From the NCBI GenBank assembly GCA_014607495.2, contig CP053169.1, positions 10,726,001 through 10,790,000 on the forward strand: a DNA stretch of 64,000 nt, written 5' to 3'. This document shows positions 34,201-45,078 of this stretch, in pieces. Position 1 is the stretch's first letter. Each line of letters starts with the position of its first letter. Made by a program: the position numbers and the translations under genes. Below the pieces are notes generated by a model that saw nothing but the letters and a program-made list of their open reading frames with translations, was not told the DNA's origin and made no database searches. The stretch comes from Carposina sasakii. Its lineage: Eukaryota; Arthropoda; Insecta; Lepidoptera; Carposinidae.

Positions 34201-36619
34201 ATCTTAAAGGGCTCAAGAGACATGAGTACACGTAGAGGCATCGGAAATATAATTCGTCTGCTCAGTTTCTTCTTCTATGGTTTTATCTTTTAAAATTAAG
34301 AAATCCCATACAAACTTTCAACCTCTATTTCAACCCCTTCATCCCTTTTTTTCGAAATAAAAAGTAGCCTATGTTCTGTCTCTTCGGGTCTAAAGATTGT
34401 CTGTACCAAATAGATTCATCAAAATCGGTTGCGAGGTTTAAGCGGGAAAGCGTTTGTAACAGACAGACAGACAGAGTTACTTTCGCATTTATAATTGTTA
34501 TTCTTGTAGTTTTAGTACTAATGATAATATCACCTTGTTGACTAAGATAAATTTATAAAAACACTTCTCCATTAATATAATCCGTTAGGATATGGTTGAT
34601 CGTTTCATCTTTAAACATTGTGCTGAGGGATTCAGCTTTGTTTGCCGAGATTTGGCTAGTGTATAGCTATCGGGATGAAAAATAACGTTGCCAATATGTA
34701 ATTTAGTAAAGAGATGGTAAAATTCTTTATCTCCTCATATAACCGAGTAATTGACCCGGTGGCTAATTCAGTGGTTCTCAAGAGAGCGCTGGCACGCGGA
34801 ATGCAGAGGTCGTGGGTTCGATTCCCACCCGGGTGAGGAAATTTTTCCATTTCTTTATTAATAATTTTATAACTAAGTACTAACAATGGAAGAACTAGGC
34901 CTGAGATGAAACCAAAAAAATTATTCTAAATAATATTTTTAGACGTAGCTTCATTATTGAAGTAAAAGAACAATTCAAAGAAAGATTCAGAGAAAGTCAA
35001 TAAGTAAAGTAACGACTGATACCTTCAAGGAATAAAGGTTTTTTTTTATCTTTGTGTTCGTAATAGTCTAGCAATCTACACTTACCTATGCAGCAAGGCA
35101 ACGGAGAGGCAGTAGTTGAACATGTAGGGGTTGATGCGAAGCTGGCAGTACGAGCAGACGGACAGGAGGTCCTCCACGTTGCGCATACCTGGTGGTAAAT
35201 TACTGTCAGATACTTTGGTCAAGGTCTATCAGGAGCACAGAAACAACGAGCATGTACCTATGAAGAATTGAATGAATATGGATGGTTCGGTAGATAGAAC
35301 TAACATGGAAAACTAATCCTGATGATGCCACGGGTGTTGGCGAAACATATGTCGATTAAAATTTTAATTGGTTTTCGGATTAGCAGCTATGTATTTATGG
35401 TTGCATGCTAGGTGCTTGGTGCTGGCTTCTCGTTGCGACTGTAGTGTCTTGTGTTCGTGATCATGAGTAGGCAGATCCGAGGGTCAGCGGAGGGTATAGG
35501 GCCCGGTGGCGGGCGATCCCTCAATAGAGAAATATGGATGAGGCAAAAAAGGTATGTTTGGAACGGAATGGAGATCTGTAACCTAAGGGACGTAAGCGTG
35601 AGGTTATGAATGTATGTACCTTAGTACCTGTGTGCCGGCAGTGAAGGTGTTCAAGTTTGAGCCAATCCTTACTAATATTATGAAAGCGAAAGTAACTCTG
35701 TCTGTCTGCCTCGCGTTCACACCAAAACTACTGAACCGATTTAAATGAAATTTGGTGCATAGGTACTCTAGAACCTGAGAAAGGATATAGGTCACTTTTT
35801 ATCCCGAATTATTTCGACGTATTGTATTTACTGCAATCCGCTACGGAGTCACGAACGTCTATAATGAATAATATGAGGATTAAGACCTGTAGTGGGATAG
35901 CTTACCCATGAACACGTCAATAAGCTTGCCAGCCATTTGGCGGTGCTTGGGCACGAACAGGGAGAACTGGTCGTGGTAGTTGAGCTGCATGGGGAGCGAC
36001 AGGTTCGGCAGCGACACGTTCCGGACGGGGATGGACCGGTTTGAGTCCGAGCCGAAGCGGTTCGCCAGGGTGTTGCTGACCGGCTTGTACTTGTCCGGCT
36101 AGATAAATAATTGACATGGTCAGTTTGTTAACTATTTGTGATAGAACTGAAAAAAGAGATAAGATAGGAAATTTCTTGATTGCACTTTGAATAATTTAGG
36201 CATATAGGCCTACATTGTGTACTTAGTATAACGAGAAAGCTTTCAAATGTGACGTTAAAAAAACATATTTCCAAAATAATCATCTAGAGAAATTTCCACC
36301 TGATTTGTAATAGCACAGCCAAAGTAGCGAGATAGCGAAAATTGTACAATATTCGCGTTGAAATTCCTTTGAAAACGAATTTGACAAGCAATCAACGAGT
36401 TTTATACAATTTTCGCTATCGCTTTGCTTTTGCTAGATAGGTAATAGTGGGCTGAATATACTATCACCTTTAGCTTTACCACTCATACTTAGTACGAGTA
36501 AGTATACTTACGTAGTAGTTATCAGGGATCTGGAAGACAGTCTTGTCTTCTCCCTTCTGCATGAAGCAGGGCTCGTTGGGACGGTCGAAGAACAGCAGCA
36601 AGGCATCTTTGGTCGTCAT
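25206..36619 (-). CDS. PPO1: Prophenoloxidase, PPO1-type, copy B, with +1 frameshift in exon 6
   Basis: It is a paralogue of copy A on the opposite strand with the same 13-exon plan. Exons: 36619-36512, 36098-35906, 35188-35086, 32421-32301, 31058-30853, 30395-30266, 29688-29565, 29224-29060, 28512-28384, 27808-27630, 27047-26902, 26374-26139 and 25397-25206. All splice sites are GT-AG. CuA ligands are H208, H212 and H238; the CuB motifs LHNMGH and YRWH and the GCGWPHHM motif are present. In exon 6 the coding strand reads GACTTTCAGG where GACTTCAGG is expected (plus-strand AAA at 30338-30340). That one extra T shifts the frame and gives a stop after about residue 280, before CuB. Ignoring it, the protein would have about 676 residues. 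The other exons look under purifying selection, so an assembly or read error is plausible. A recent pseudogene is the alternative. Confidence 0.88.
25640..26060. repeat. SINE-like fragments in intron 12 of PPO copy B
   Basis: Fragments near 25640-25690 (TGTGGTGTCGGCAAAGTAGA) and 25940-26065 (CACTGCGGTCACCAACCCGC, GGCAGTAGCTTTGTGGCGTG) match the 24395-24655 family. They are separated by AT-rich sequence. Confidence 0.5.
26650..27600. repeat. Two SINE-like copies in introns 11 and 10 of PPO copy B
   Basis: Copies at 26650-26850 (CACGTCAGCTGCATCTCCTG, CCGCTATGCTAAATGTGTCT) and 27395-27600 (ATCAACTGCATCTCTCTCCG, GCTATGCTAACGGTGGCTCT) belong to the 19140-19375 family. PPO exon 11 (27047-26902) lies between them, so the span is not all repeat. 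Confidence 0.55.
28155..28380 (-). repeat. SINE-like fragments in intron 9 of PPO copy B
   Basis: 28155-28200 carries GACCCGCCCCGGCTTCGCAC, a common lepidopteran repeat head. 28255-28375 is a reverse copy of the tRNA-related SINE (TGCCTTGTGTCGCGGGCACT). It stops just before the exon 9 donor at 28383. Confidence 0.5.
28795..28935 (-). repeat. tRNA-related SINE copy, reverse
   Basis: The minus strand reads a tRNA-like run ending GGTCCTGGGTTCGAATCCTG, a good B-box. The upstream part matches the anticodon half of a tRNA loosely. It lies in intron 8 of PPO copy B and is not a working tRNA as no full cloverleaf was traced. Confidence 0.5.
29901..30137. mobile_element. MITE with nested hairpin in PPO copy B intron 6
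   Basis: The ends are TATAAGGTCTTCCAAAAAGT at 29901 and, reversed, ATTTTTGGTAGACCTTATAT at about 30116-30137. Inside is a second, strong inverted repeat: ACTCCGAAATAGTG with CGCTGTTCCATAC at about 29987-30025 against GTATGGAACAGC with CACTATTTCGGAGT at about 30053-30092. About 237 bp, non-coding. Confidence 0.7.
31185..31315. mobile_element. Short MITE with TAGCATGACC inverted ends, copy 1
   Basis: It starts TAGCATGACC (31185-31194) and ends GGTCATGCTA (31306-31315). The interior (ATACGATATCCACGATGCGT) is shared with the second copy at 40472-40583. Both are followed by GGGGG. It lies in intron 4 of PPO copy B. Confidence 0.75.
31320..32095. other. Intron 4 sequence of PPO copy B without clear features
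   Basis: Mostly AT-rich intron sequence. A weak trace of a SINE occurs near 32030-32095 (GGTGGGGCCGGAAGCGCTTC, CCGTCCCTCACAACACAATC). No exon is needed here by phase. Confidence 0.4.
32096..32285. mobile_element. MITE next to PPO copy B exon 4 donor
   Basis: The left end AGAGGCTTTTCGCTATGGGA and the right end TCCCACAGTGAAAAGAGTCT are inverted copies, and the similarity runs on through ATGTAATGTAA/TTACATTACAT. About 190 bp. Its end is only about 15 bases into intron 4 from the donor at 32300. Confidence 0.75.
32765..33062. repeat. tRNA-derived SINE tail followed by a reverse interspersed element
   Basis: 32765-32831 carries GGTCGTGGGTTCGATTCCCA, identical to 34800-34865 and containing a tRNA B-box. 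32832-33062 is a reverse copy of the 6605-6920 family (ACTAGTGGACGCCCGCGACT). Both lie in intron 3 of PPO copy B. Confidence 0.6.
33061..33840. repeat. Tandem array, about 6 copies of a ~130-bp unit
   Basis: The landmark CCCTTCCCGTGGGAATTTCG starts near 33061, 33174, 33321 (variant), 33451, 33581 and 33716 (variant), so spacing is 113-147 bases. Each unit also has a GAACATATATGCCC-like stretch and TTCATATGTATA. The frames read through it are short and repeat-derived. Confidence 0.75.
33943..34080 (-). repeat. Interspersed element fragment (family of 6605-6920)
   Basis: It has GCGACTCCGTCCGCTTCTTG, TCGAAATTATCCGGGATAAA and TTCCCGGGATAAAAAGTAGC in reverse order. The remaining sequence up to about 34480 has further AAAAAGTAGCCTATGTTCTG repeat traces and an (ACAG)n run. 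Confidence 0.6.
34740..34885 (+). repeat. tRNA-derived SINE
   Basis: ACCCGGTGGCTAATTCAGTG looks like an A-box region and GTGGGTTCGATTCCCACCCG is a textbook B-box stem and loop. The tail is TTTATTAATAA. The minus-strand frame shows the familiar [16 protein letters not shown] peptide caused by this SINE, so that frame is not a gene. Confidence 0.7.
35284..35528 (+). repeat. Foldback-family element, single right arm
   Basis: It opens GGTTCGGTAGATAGAACTAA, the centre of the foldback element at 10955-11434, and ends GGTGGCGGGCGATCCCTCAA. It is almost identical to that arm, so the copies are young. It lies in intron 2 of PPO copy B, on the strand opposite to the gene. Confidence 0.75.
36297..36453. 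mobile_element. MITE of the GATAGCGAAAA family
   Basis: The ends CCTGATTTGTAATAGCACAG and GCTAGATAGGTAATAGTGGG frame inverted inner parts, GATAGCGAAAATTGTACAAT and TACAATTTTCGCTATCGCTT. It lies in intron 1 of PPO copy B. Relatives are at 43242, 47055, 48998, 50476, 50663 and 52250. Confidence 0.7.
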
Positions 36620-36623
36620 GGTG

Positions 36624-37329
36624 ACTGCAGATCATATAAAATACAATAGTAATAACGTAAGGTGGCGAAGAAGGCTGAGGCTCATTTCAACAAAGATTTC
36701 TACGCAAGGAGGAATGGTGCTTGTATACTAACTGTTTTGCTCACCATTGTACAACCAGTCCTTGAACTTCGTAATTAATGTACAAACGTTAAATTCCGAC
36801 TGGAATTGTGACGAAAAGTGGTGGATCACGGGAGTTAATTTATTCCTCTAAAAGCTCATTGAACTCAAACGTAAATTCCGAAAACGTGCACGGGAGTTAA
36901 TTTATAAAAAGAACTCTACTTTTGATACCATTCTATTCCCAATGAAAGTTTACGACAAGCTTGCGGCGGGCCGTAAAACAAATGCCAAAATAGTAGTACC
37001 TAGGTAGATTATAATAAAAAAATGCAATCTTGAAAATTGGATGATTCACTCTTGAATGATTTTCATGGCTTTCATACCTATTCAACCTATACAAAAATCT
37101 CAATGATGAACTTCAATGTAAATATGCAAATATTCTATAAGTATTAACACTAACAATATTTAAAAATACTTACCTTATTTATTTCCTTACGGTAAAGGTA
37201 TAAACTTACAAAATAATAATAAAATGTACCTACTATAAACTACAAGTTACTAAACTAAGCACTACACTTGCTACGAGTCGCTTGCCTACGACTCAGTGAG
37301 CAAAAACTTCAATAAATCTACTATTTATA
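36624..37329 (-). promoter_or_regulatory. Promoter, 5' UTR exon and UTR intron of PPO copy B
   Basis: On the minus strand a TATAAATAG box (37329-37321) is followed about 28 bases later by CTCACTGAG, an initiator-like site near 37296. An exon runs to 37174 and ends AAATAAG|GTAAGTA, a near-perfect donor. The acceptor GATCTGCAG ends at 36625, leaving TCACC before the ATG at 36619. This mirrors copy A. It is a strong sequence-based model but untested. Confidence 0.6.
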
Positions 37330-37519
37330 ATATAACATACATCGTGTGCATTTGCACACGGTTAATTTGTTCCCATAAGTTTACAAACAAGTATAAAATA
37401 TAAATAATATACATTGGGTAGAGGAAATAGACTGCGGTTGCGTTATCAGCGTGCTGTGTGGGTACTTACGAGTACTTATTATGGTTACTATGTGATATGT
37501 GATATTGTCAAATTAGAAG

Positions 37520-37740
37520 TATTGTGCTGATGCGGGGCTTCACTAGAATACATCAGCTGCATCTCCTTTCGTGCATGTCGTAAGAGTCGATAAAGGAAGT
37601 CACGAGTCGGTCCCTCAGTCACGAGTCGGTCCCTCAGTCACGAGTCGGTCCCTCAGTCACGAGTCGGTCCCTCAGTCACGAGTCGGTCCCTCAGGCGATT
37701 GTTTGCTATGCTAAACGTGACTAGGATCTCGTTCATGATT
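37520..37740 (+). repeat. SINE-like repeat carrying five 19-bp tandem copies
   Basis: It is a copy of the 19140-19375 family with the unit CACGAGTCGGTCCCTCAGT repeated five times (37601-37695). Other copies have this site once. It is a local expansion by slippage or unequal exchange. Confidence 0.8.
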
Positions 37741-38600
37741 ATACAATTCTACGCCTCCTTTCATTCGCTTAAGCGCCTTCAGAATTTGTTGCCATTTAAG
37801 ACTAAAATCACCCTTGCTCAGTCCCTCATTCTTCCCCTCCTTGACTACGCAGATGTTTGCTATCTCGACGCCAATGAGGAGCTGCTAAACAAACTCGAAA
37901 GACTACAGAATCTGGGTATCCGTTTCATATACGGACTACGTAAATTTGATCATGTTTCTCATTGTCGCAAAGAGTTAAAATGGCTCCCGATTCGTTTTCG
38001 CCGGAATACTCATATACTCACACTCTTATTTAACGAATCGAAAATTTAATAATTTTCGATTCGCACCTCAGTATTTGAGGCACAGATTTGAATATCTTTT
38101 TTCTAGGGATAGGCCTCTTAGAGCTGCGACTGCTTCGCTATTAGCAACTCCCCGTCATAATTCAATCAAACTATGGAACGATTTGCCTCACTCGATAAGA
38201 GACTGCAAGACGGTTAAGTGAGACGTTCAAAAATAGGTTAAGGGATCACTTTCTTGCACTGGCTGACTGATCGGTCTCAATTATCTGCTGGATTGTTGTC
38301 ATATTGTTTTATATATTTTTTCCTATTATGTCTACATGTTATTATATCTAACATTACTTTTATTATTTGATTGTTTGTATGTATCTATTTATGTATGAAT
38401 ATTTTATTTTTGTTTATTAGTTACTTAGTTTAATTTTGTACACATTATTACTTCTATAACTTTTGGTCTCACTCACTTTGCTTTCTGGTATGCTGGAAGA
38501 AATCTCTTGCAGAGATAAGAACGCCTTTGTATGCATTCCTTTTGTAAATTTCTTTCTATTTTTTGTTATGTTTTGTGTACAATAAAGAATAAGAATTCTG
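37740..38600 (+). mobile_element. LINE fragment, C-terminal end of the polymerase ORF
   Basis: The translation includes LPFKTKITLAQSLILPLLDY, NKLERLQNLGIRFIYGLRK and KELKWLPIRFRR to 38049. After a break come, in other frames, peptides such as YLRHRFEYLFSRDRPLR and HNSIKLWNDLPHSIRDC. These are typical of the tail of Jockey/CR1-like proteins. A 3' UTR follows, ending with ACAATAAAGAATAAGAATTC. It is a dead, truncated copy. Confidence 0.75.
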
Positions 38601-39640
38601 GTTCCCCAATTTTGAGAAAACAGACATGTGTATTAGTACGTACTATGTATATTTTTACATACATACATATAATCACGCCTATATTCCTTACGGTGTAAGT
38701 AGAGCACCAAGGGCCGATAGGACCACATGGTGCCACTTCTATGTATGTTTTTCTTCAATTTAATTATAACGAATCTTTCATGATGGAGTCGGAAATCAGA
38801 GTCAGGAAGTAAGTAAAACACTTCAGGGTCTACCAGTAAGCCACTTGAGTTTCATTATGAGAGGCGGTTATTTTTGTATCAAATAAGTGGTTTCTATGCT
38901 CTGTGCCTATATTAGGGTCGTATTATTATATTTATCCTAGATTTAAATACACTGCTACCTACTATGGTAGATGGGTAGAGTAGAAGGTATTGTAAGATAA
39001 GGTAGAGTGAAGATCCATGGTTTCTCTCAATGTACGACTGTCTTTCATGTAAACGGACAATAATTATTATAAAAGAAATACCGACTAGGGCAGAACTATA
39101 TTAGTTAATTAGCTAGTATAATAATAATAATCTATGGAGACACAACTTATTTATATTTTTGATCATTTAAGCTACTGCTAGCGCCATCTATCAATTATTT
39201 GAAATACTGAGTCCTGTGGTCTGAAACCTGTAGTTTTCTACTCGACCACAGATGGCGCTAACAGAAAATATTATTAGCGACATCTAAACACAGAATTAGT
39301 AAACTATTTTTATTTTTTCGTATCTATTCCATACTAAGTGGCGCTTATACATCATAATGGTTTTAGTTTTTCTATTCCATAATAGATGACGTTAGCAATA
39401 AGCATTCATTTTCCCAACTTGACCACTTTTTTTTTTGCGATCTACGATTGTCGATTCCTAGTACTATTATCACCGAAAGGCTGGATCAGCGTTGCCAGAT
39501 GCACGATAATTATCGTAGATCCACGATAATTTTTAGTGCCATGCCATAAAAATTAAAATTAGGTATCGCACAATAATTTGTTCAAATTCTACGATATTTT
39601 TTGTTGTAAACATCCAATTTTACCCATTGAAATTACCAAC
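38601..39640. other. Repeat-poor gap with small inverted repeats
   Basis: 38655-38745 is a short copy of the 9590-9835 repeat. 39178-39257 is bounded by TAGCGCCATCTAT and ACAGATGGCGCTA, a small inverted repeat; further GATGGCGCTA-like words follow nearby. No exon is seen. Confidence 0.4.
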
Positions 39641-39755
39641 AACTCGTGAGCGGGGGGGGGGGTAGGATTAGATACCTTGTCCGTTTCATATATTGTATTC
39701 CGTAATTCTAACTTCTTTAAACTCGTGAGCGGGGGGGGGGTAGGATTTAAATATA
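39640..39755. repeat. Direct duplication with an oligo-G run
   Basis: ACTCGTGAGC followed by a run of about ten G and GTAGGATT occurs twice, about 76 bases apart (39645 and 39720). The G runs could be prone to length error in assembly. Confidence 0.7.
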
Positions 39756-40471
39756 AGCGATAAAAACACGATAATTTTGCAACAATTGAGATAATTTCGT
39801 AATGTACGACCTGGCAATACTGGGCTGGATTCACAGCTAGCCCGGAGATTATAGTATAGGTAGTTATTGCGCAAAAGAAAAAACCTCTATTGGGATGTAT
39901 GTTAAATAAAGAAAAAATAATTTCTTGCAACACTGCAACGGCTCCAAGAACCATACGTTAATAACCAACCGGCTTAGTTTCAGCTCAAATTATACAATTA
40001 GTAGAATAAATACCATTTTGTGTACAGAGCCGAAGCCGTAATGAATCTGGAACGCAAACGGTCTGATAGAAAAGTTTAAGTCGAGATTTGGCCCCCTGGA
40101 CGAAATGTATATATGTCCTATGTATATGTTGATAGGTAACCAATAAATAAATAAAAAAAATTGCAGTTTCCCTTTCTAAATTAAGAAACTAAGTTTAAAC
40201 CTTAGATCGAATCTTTATTCTAAGGTTTTAACCTGCCCCTGTAAAACAAAAATTTATATTGCAGATACGCAGACTTAAGACGTAAGGTAGATTCGCGGAT
40301 TTGCACTATCCCCGACGATATGCCATTGTGGTAATTGTACATTTAGCTTTTGGTTACATTTTGCTTTTGTGCATTTTGCGCCAAACGCAGTCCCACCATG
40401 ATGCACCAAGTTCTAAATCCATCAAAATAATATTCTTTAATTAGGAAATTGATGCCTGTGTCCTGCCCAAG

Positions 40472-40583
40472 TAGCATGACCTGCGAAACACGTTATGATA
40501 AACAGATTTATCTCGACATTGAATTTTGTATAGAGACAATACGATATCGTACGATATGACATCCACGATGCGTGGTCATGCTA
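40472..40583. mobile_element. Short MITE with TAGCATGACC inverted ends, copy 2
   Basis: The start TAGCATGACC and end GGTCATGCTA match the copy at 31185-31315, with a shorter interior (112 bp). The flank GGGGG after the right end is shared too. The rest of 39756-41091 shows no gene. Confidence 0.75.
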
Positions 40584-41091
40584 GGGGGATTGGTCAGCCT
40601 AATAATCCTAAACTAAAGTGTTGTGAAATAAAATACAATAGATGGTTTGTAAGAAAGTTTAATAAGTATTGAAAATATCTCCAGTGTATGTATTAACAAA
40701 GAAATCAAACAATAAATTTAGTTATGTACTAATATATGACTTTTACACTATACTAGGTATAAGTCTAGGAATTAACTAAAATTTTAATTATATAAATACA
40801 CTACAAGTGAATGTTTAGAGTCATTCTTAAATAAACACAGTAACATACATCAAGTGCGCGGGTACAAGATAAGTAAAGTTTAATAATGTCCAGCATTATA
40901 AATAAACTCCGTGCATTCGCTCACAGCAACCTTCCATACTAGTACACACAAGGCCACCGCCCATCGAGAAATGCGCTATTCCGCGCCAACACCGGCGGTG
41001 TTTCGCGTGGAATAAGGGGCGATGGGCAGTGGCAGAGCCCGATAATACTGCATCCACTTACAACAAAAAATTTGGAAAGAGCGAGGGAGGT

Positions 41092-42094
<1,003 letters not shown>

Positions 42095-42781
42095 TCACTA
42101 AGTACCTTATAGAACTAAGTTAATACAAGCATAAGTAAACAAACGTGCACACAGGCACTGCAGCAAATGACAGATAAACAAGTTATCACGATAATGTGCA
42201 AGCATGTCAATAGTACGATTGATTTTCCACATCATGCGTCTGGAGAGTAATCAATGGCATCGAGGGTCTATAAATAACTACCATTAAAGGTCAGGCGCGA
42301 AATCCGGGATCTAGGAGCGCGCCCTTTGAATTTTTCCTGACATTAGCGATCAGGGGGAAATGTAAATAAAATAAACTTTGGTGCCATCAAAACAAAGAAT
42401 TTCAAGTTTTTGGCACTACCTGCTATCCTTATCAACTGGTTTTTTAGTACAAATTCTAACAGTAGCAGTAGCCGTAAGGCCCGTCATCAAAATTTGTTTT
42501 GGCGAAGTAACAAATTAAGTAAAATCTGAATACAGTCGGGGATAGATTAAACGCAAAATATAAGTTTTTCTGGGTTAATTCCATGGAAACCAGAAAGTTA
42601 AATCAATAAACTAAATTGGATTTACAGCACATTTACGCGAAGGTTGGCAAATTAGTTCGATCGCATAAACATTTTCAAACAGCATTCCATAAATACTTCC
42701 CAAATCACTAAATTTATTTTATTAATTCATTCACGCTTTATTTACACGATTAAATAAATCAAAACAATAAAATATACTCAC

Positions 42782-42900
42782 TTTTACTTCGGGAAATGAA
42801 CAAAATTCGCACGTAAAGATTTTGATACCGGAGATTCTATGCCTACTTTCTAGAGGATTCTTTCACAGGCTTCTTTCAGCGAAGATGTCTTCGTTGTGCG
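42782..42900 (-). promoter_or_regulatory. Putative non-coding first exon of the LC8 gene
   Basis: The exon end is set by the donor GTGAGT (42781-42776), which matches the acceptor at 42075. No TATA box is seen upstream, as expected for a housekeeping gene. The 5' limit is a guess. Confidence 0.45.
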
Positions 42901-42948
42901 CTAGGTGGCGTTCTAAATTCAAAGATATTCGAAAAATAAAATAAAACT

Positions 42949-43218
42949 TTATGGCTGCATCCTTTTTAAATAAATAGCCAGCAACAATTTTAAATTTAGA
43001 GATTTTTGAAATTCTTTCATACCCAGAAGTTTACGTCCAGCAGAAAATTTGTACTCAATAATTTCTAGAGAATCCAACTTACTCAATGAGAATTCATCTT
43101 GTTGTGATCTTAAGGATTGTCGATCGATGGTATGGATGGACTTCATTTCCTTTGCTTGACGCGCCTCTAGTTCACACTGGCCAACCTGGCAATCCACCAA
43201 AGATGATTTGACTGGCAA
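42949..43218 (-). other. Open frame of uncertain status (up to 89 codons)
   Basis: The frame begins with TTG, so as a complete gene it would start at the internal ATG in KEMKSIHTIDRQ (about 66 codons). An acceptor-like GATTGCCAG lies just before EARQAKEMKS, so it could instead be a last exon of an unknown gene. It contains a Leu/Lys-rich end (LNLKLLLAIYLKRMQP). No family recognised; it may be chance. Confidence 0.2.
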
Positions 43219-43241
43219 CTAATTAAAATTGCAGTATCTGT

Positions 43242-43432
43242 CCCCTTATTACCTAACTAGCAAACGCAAAGAGATAGCGAAAATTGTACAAAAATCGCTG
43301 ATTGCTTGTCAAATTCATATTACCTACGTAAAATGAATTTCAAAGGAACTTTGACATTTCAAGGCGAATATTGTACAATTTTCGCTATCGCTTTGCTTCG
43401 GCTTTGCTATTGCAAAGTAGGTAATCAGGAGG
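43242..43432. mobile_element. MITE of the GATAGCGAAAA family
   Basis: It starts CCCCTTATTACCTAACTAGC and ends GCAAAGTAGGTAATCAGGAG. The inner arms are GATAGCGAAAATTGTACA and TGTACAATTTTCGCTATC. The short frame inside has no coding merit. Confidence 0.75.
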
Positions 43433-44879
43433 CTGTTTTATATAACCTCTTCTTACTCAATGCATTTTATTATTATAGATATGTATTCATACTGATTTAT
43501 ACACGGTACGGTACATAGGTACCTATTTTTTAAATTTTTTTTGTATGTCTGTCGGTCTGTTTCTTTGTGCCAGCCATAGGTTGTTAGACGAGAAAAAGAT
43601 GATCAAAGTCTAAAATTCTGTAGACCTATAAATCCTATAAATACATATGACTAAATATATTGTGTCAGAGTAGAATTATGTTATTATTATATAACATAAT
43701 TTACCTGTGAAACGTTCAATTTACAAAGTTCTTTGTCATTGTAATATCACAAGAGCCCAAAGAATTTACTTTCTCTCTGCTTTGTTGGTCTTCAAGCCAA
43801 AAGCGACACGTGCAAGGCCTTTGGGGCCGGCTATTCTCTAACGGCTGGACCGATTTTGACTTTGACGCGACTTATTCTGACGGAAAGCTAATGTATGTAT
43901 GTAATGTAGGAGAAGACATTGTTTATTCAAGAAAAGCTGTGGCCGTATAGTGATCGTGTCGTGGCCGTGGCGTCAAGTGGAGAACCAGAGCCATGTCATG
44001 CCCACTTCTACTAGGAATCCGTCTCATGGACAAAGTTGTGGGTGACCCCTTTAGAAAAGTGTTATTTGTAGACTTTTTCAGGCAATTTTTAAATTTTTCC
44101 GTTAGAACCATCCTCGTACTTCAAGGAATATTCTAAAAAAGGATTAGCGAAATCGGCTCAGCTGTTCTCGAGATTCTCTCTTAGCATCACATTCAGCGAT
44201 TTATTTTTAGTAGAAGACTAGCGATCCGCCGCTTTGCGCTAAAATACCCACTTTCCACTTTTCTCTTACTCCTACTGTTATTTATATTACACTGAAATTG
44301 TATCTATTTACTCTCTTAGCTTTTCCTATGATTTTAACTGTTTCATTTACTCTTTGAGCTTTTCCAAAGATCTCACTTGTATTTATTTTCTAGTTTTTTC
44401 CTATTATTTTAAATGGTAACTAAGGTAAGATAGCAAATTATTAGATAAGTAAAGGAAAAATCTCTGTTGTCTATAACACAGGTTAGCCTCTTAGATTATT
44501 TAGGTTAGCCTAGTATAGACACAGAAGGACATCCTAAATCTGTAGACCTCTCACTAAAATAATTTTTAATATGTCTGTAAGTAGGAACAATAATGCTACT
44601 TGGTGAATAAAATTTATTGTTTATTATTATTTGCACGGGTGTAATGCCCTTTCACGTGGACAAAGTCCGGGCTTCCTCTGTAGAAAAGTGGAAAAGACAT
44701 TTTTTTTTTCTCTCTGTAAGAACCAATCTTGTACTTCAAGGAGTACGCTAAAAAAAGATTTAGCGAAATCGGTTCAGCTGTTCTCGAGATCCGCGCTTCA
44801 TTTTTTTGTATCATAGGAGATGTTGCCAATCTGTTCGGCCTATTGCCAATGTTGGGCTGCCCTGCCAATCTGATATAAA
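43433..44879. other. Gap with two related SINE-like fragments
   Basis: Fragments at 44100-44235 (GGATTAGCGAAATCGGCTCA, GCTGTTCTCGAGATTCTCTC) and 44640-44815 (AGATTTAGCGAAATCGGTTC, AGCTGTTCTCGAGATCCGCG) are copies of one repeat. No gene was found. Confidence 0.45.
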
Positions 44880-45078
44880 ATTGAAATTGTCAATCGAATT
44901 GTATCGCGGGGAATATGCATTCTGACAGCAGCGCATTGCGCAGCCGCCGGCCGCCGCGCCGCCCGCCATCTTGATTTGTGAATTTGTTGAAGACGACGAC
45001 GCTGCGTTGAGTTGTTTGAAGCCGATTATTCAAATTATTTGATTTAGCGAATTAATTTGTTGATAATTAATAGATAAA
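44880..45078 (+). promoter_or_regulatory. GC-rich promoter and 5' UTR of SRSF1
   Basis: A sharp GC-rich patch (44935-44975) in AT-rich surroundings holds CCCGCCATCTTG, close to the Pho/YY1 site that often lies at housekeeping start sites. No TATA box is seen. The ATG context is AAAATGTC. The start site is probably near 44970-45000; this is inferred. Confidence 0.5.

Noticed and set aside
34656..34886. Minus-strand frame with [16 protein letters not shown]
   Set aside because: This peptide is produced by a tRNA-derived SINE and is a common artefact in insect gene sets.
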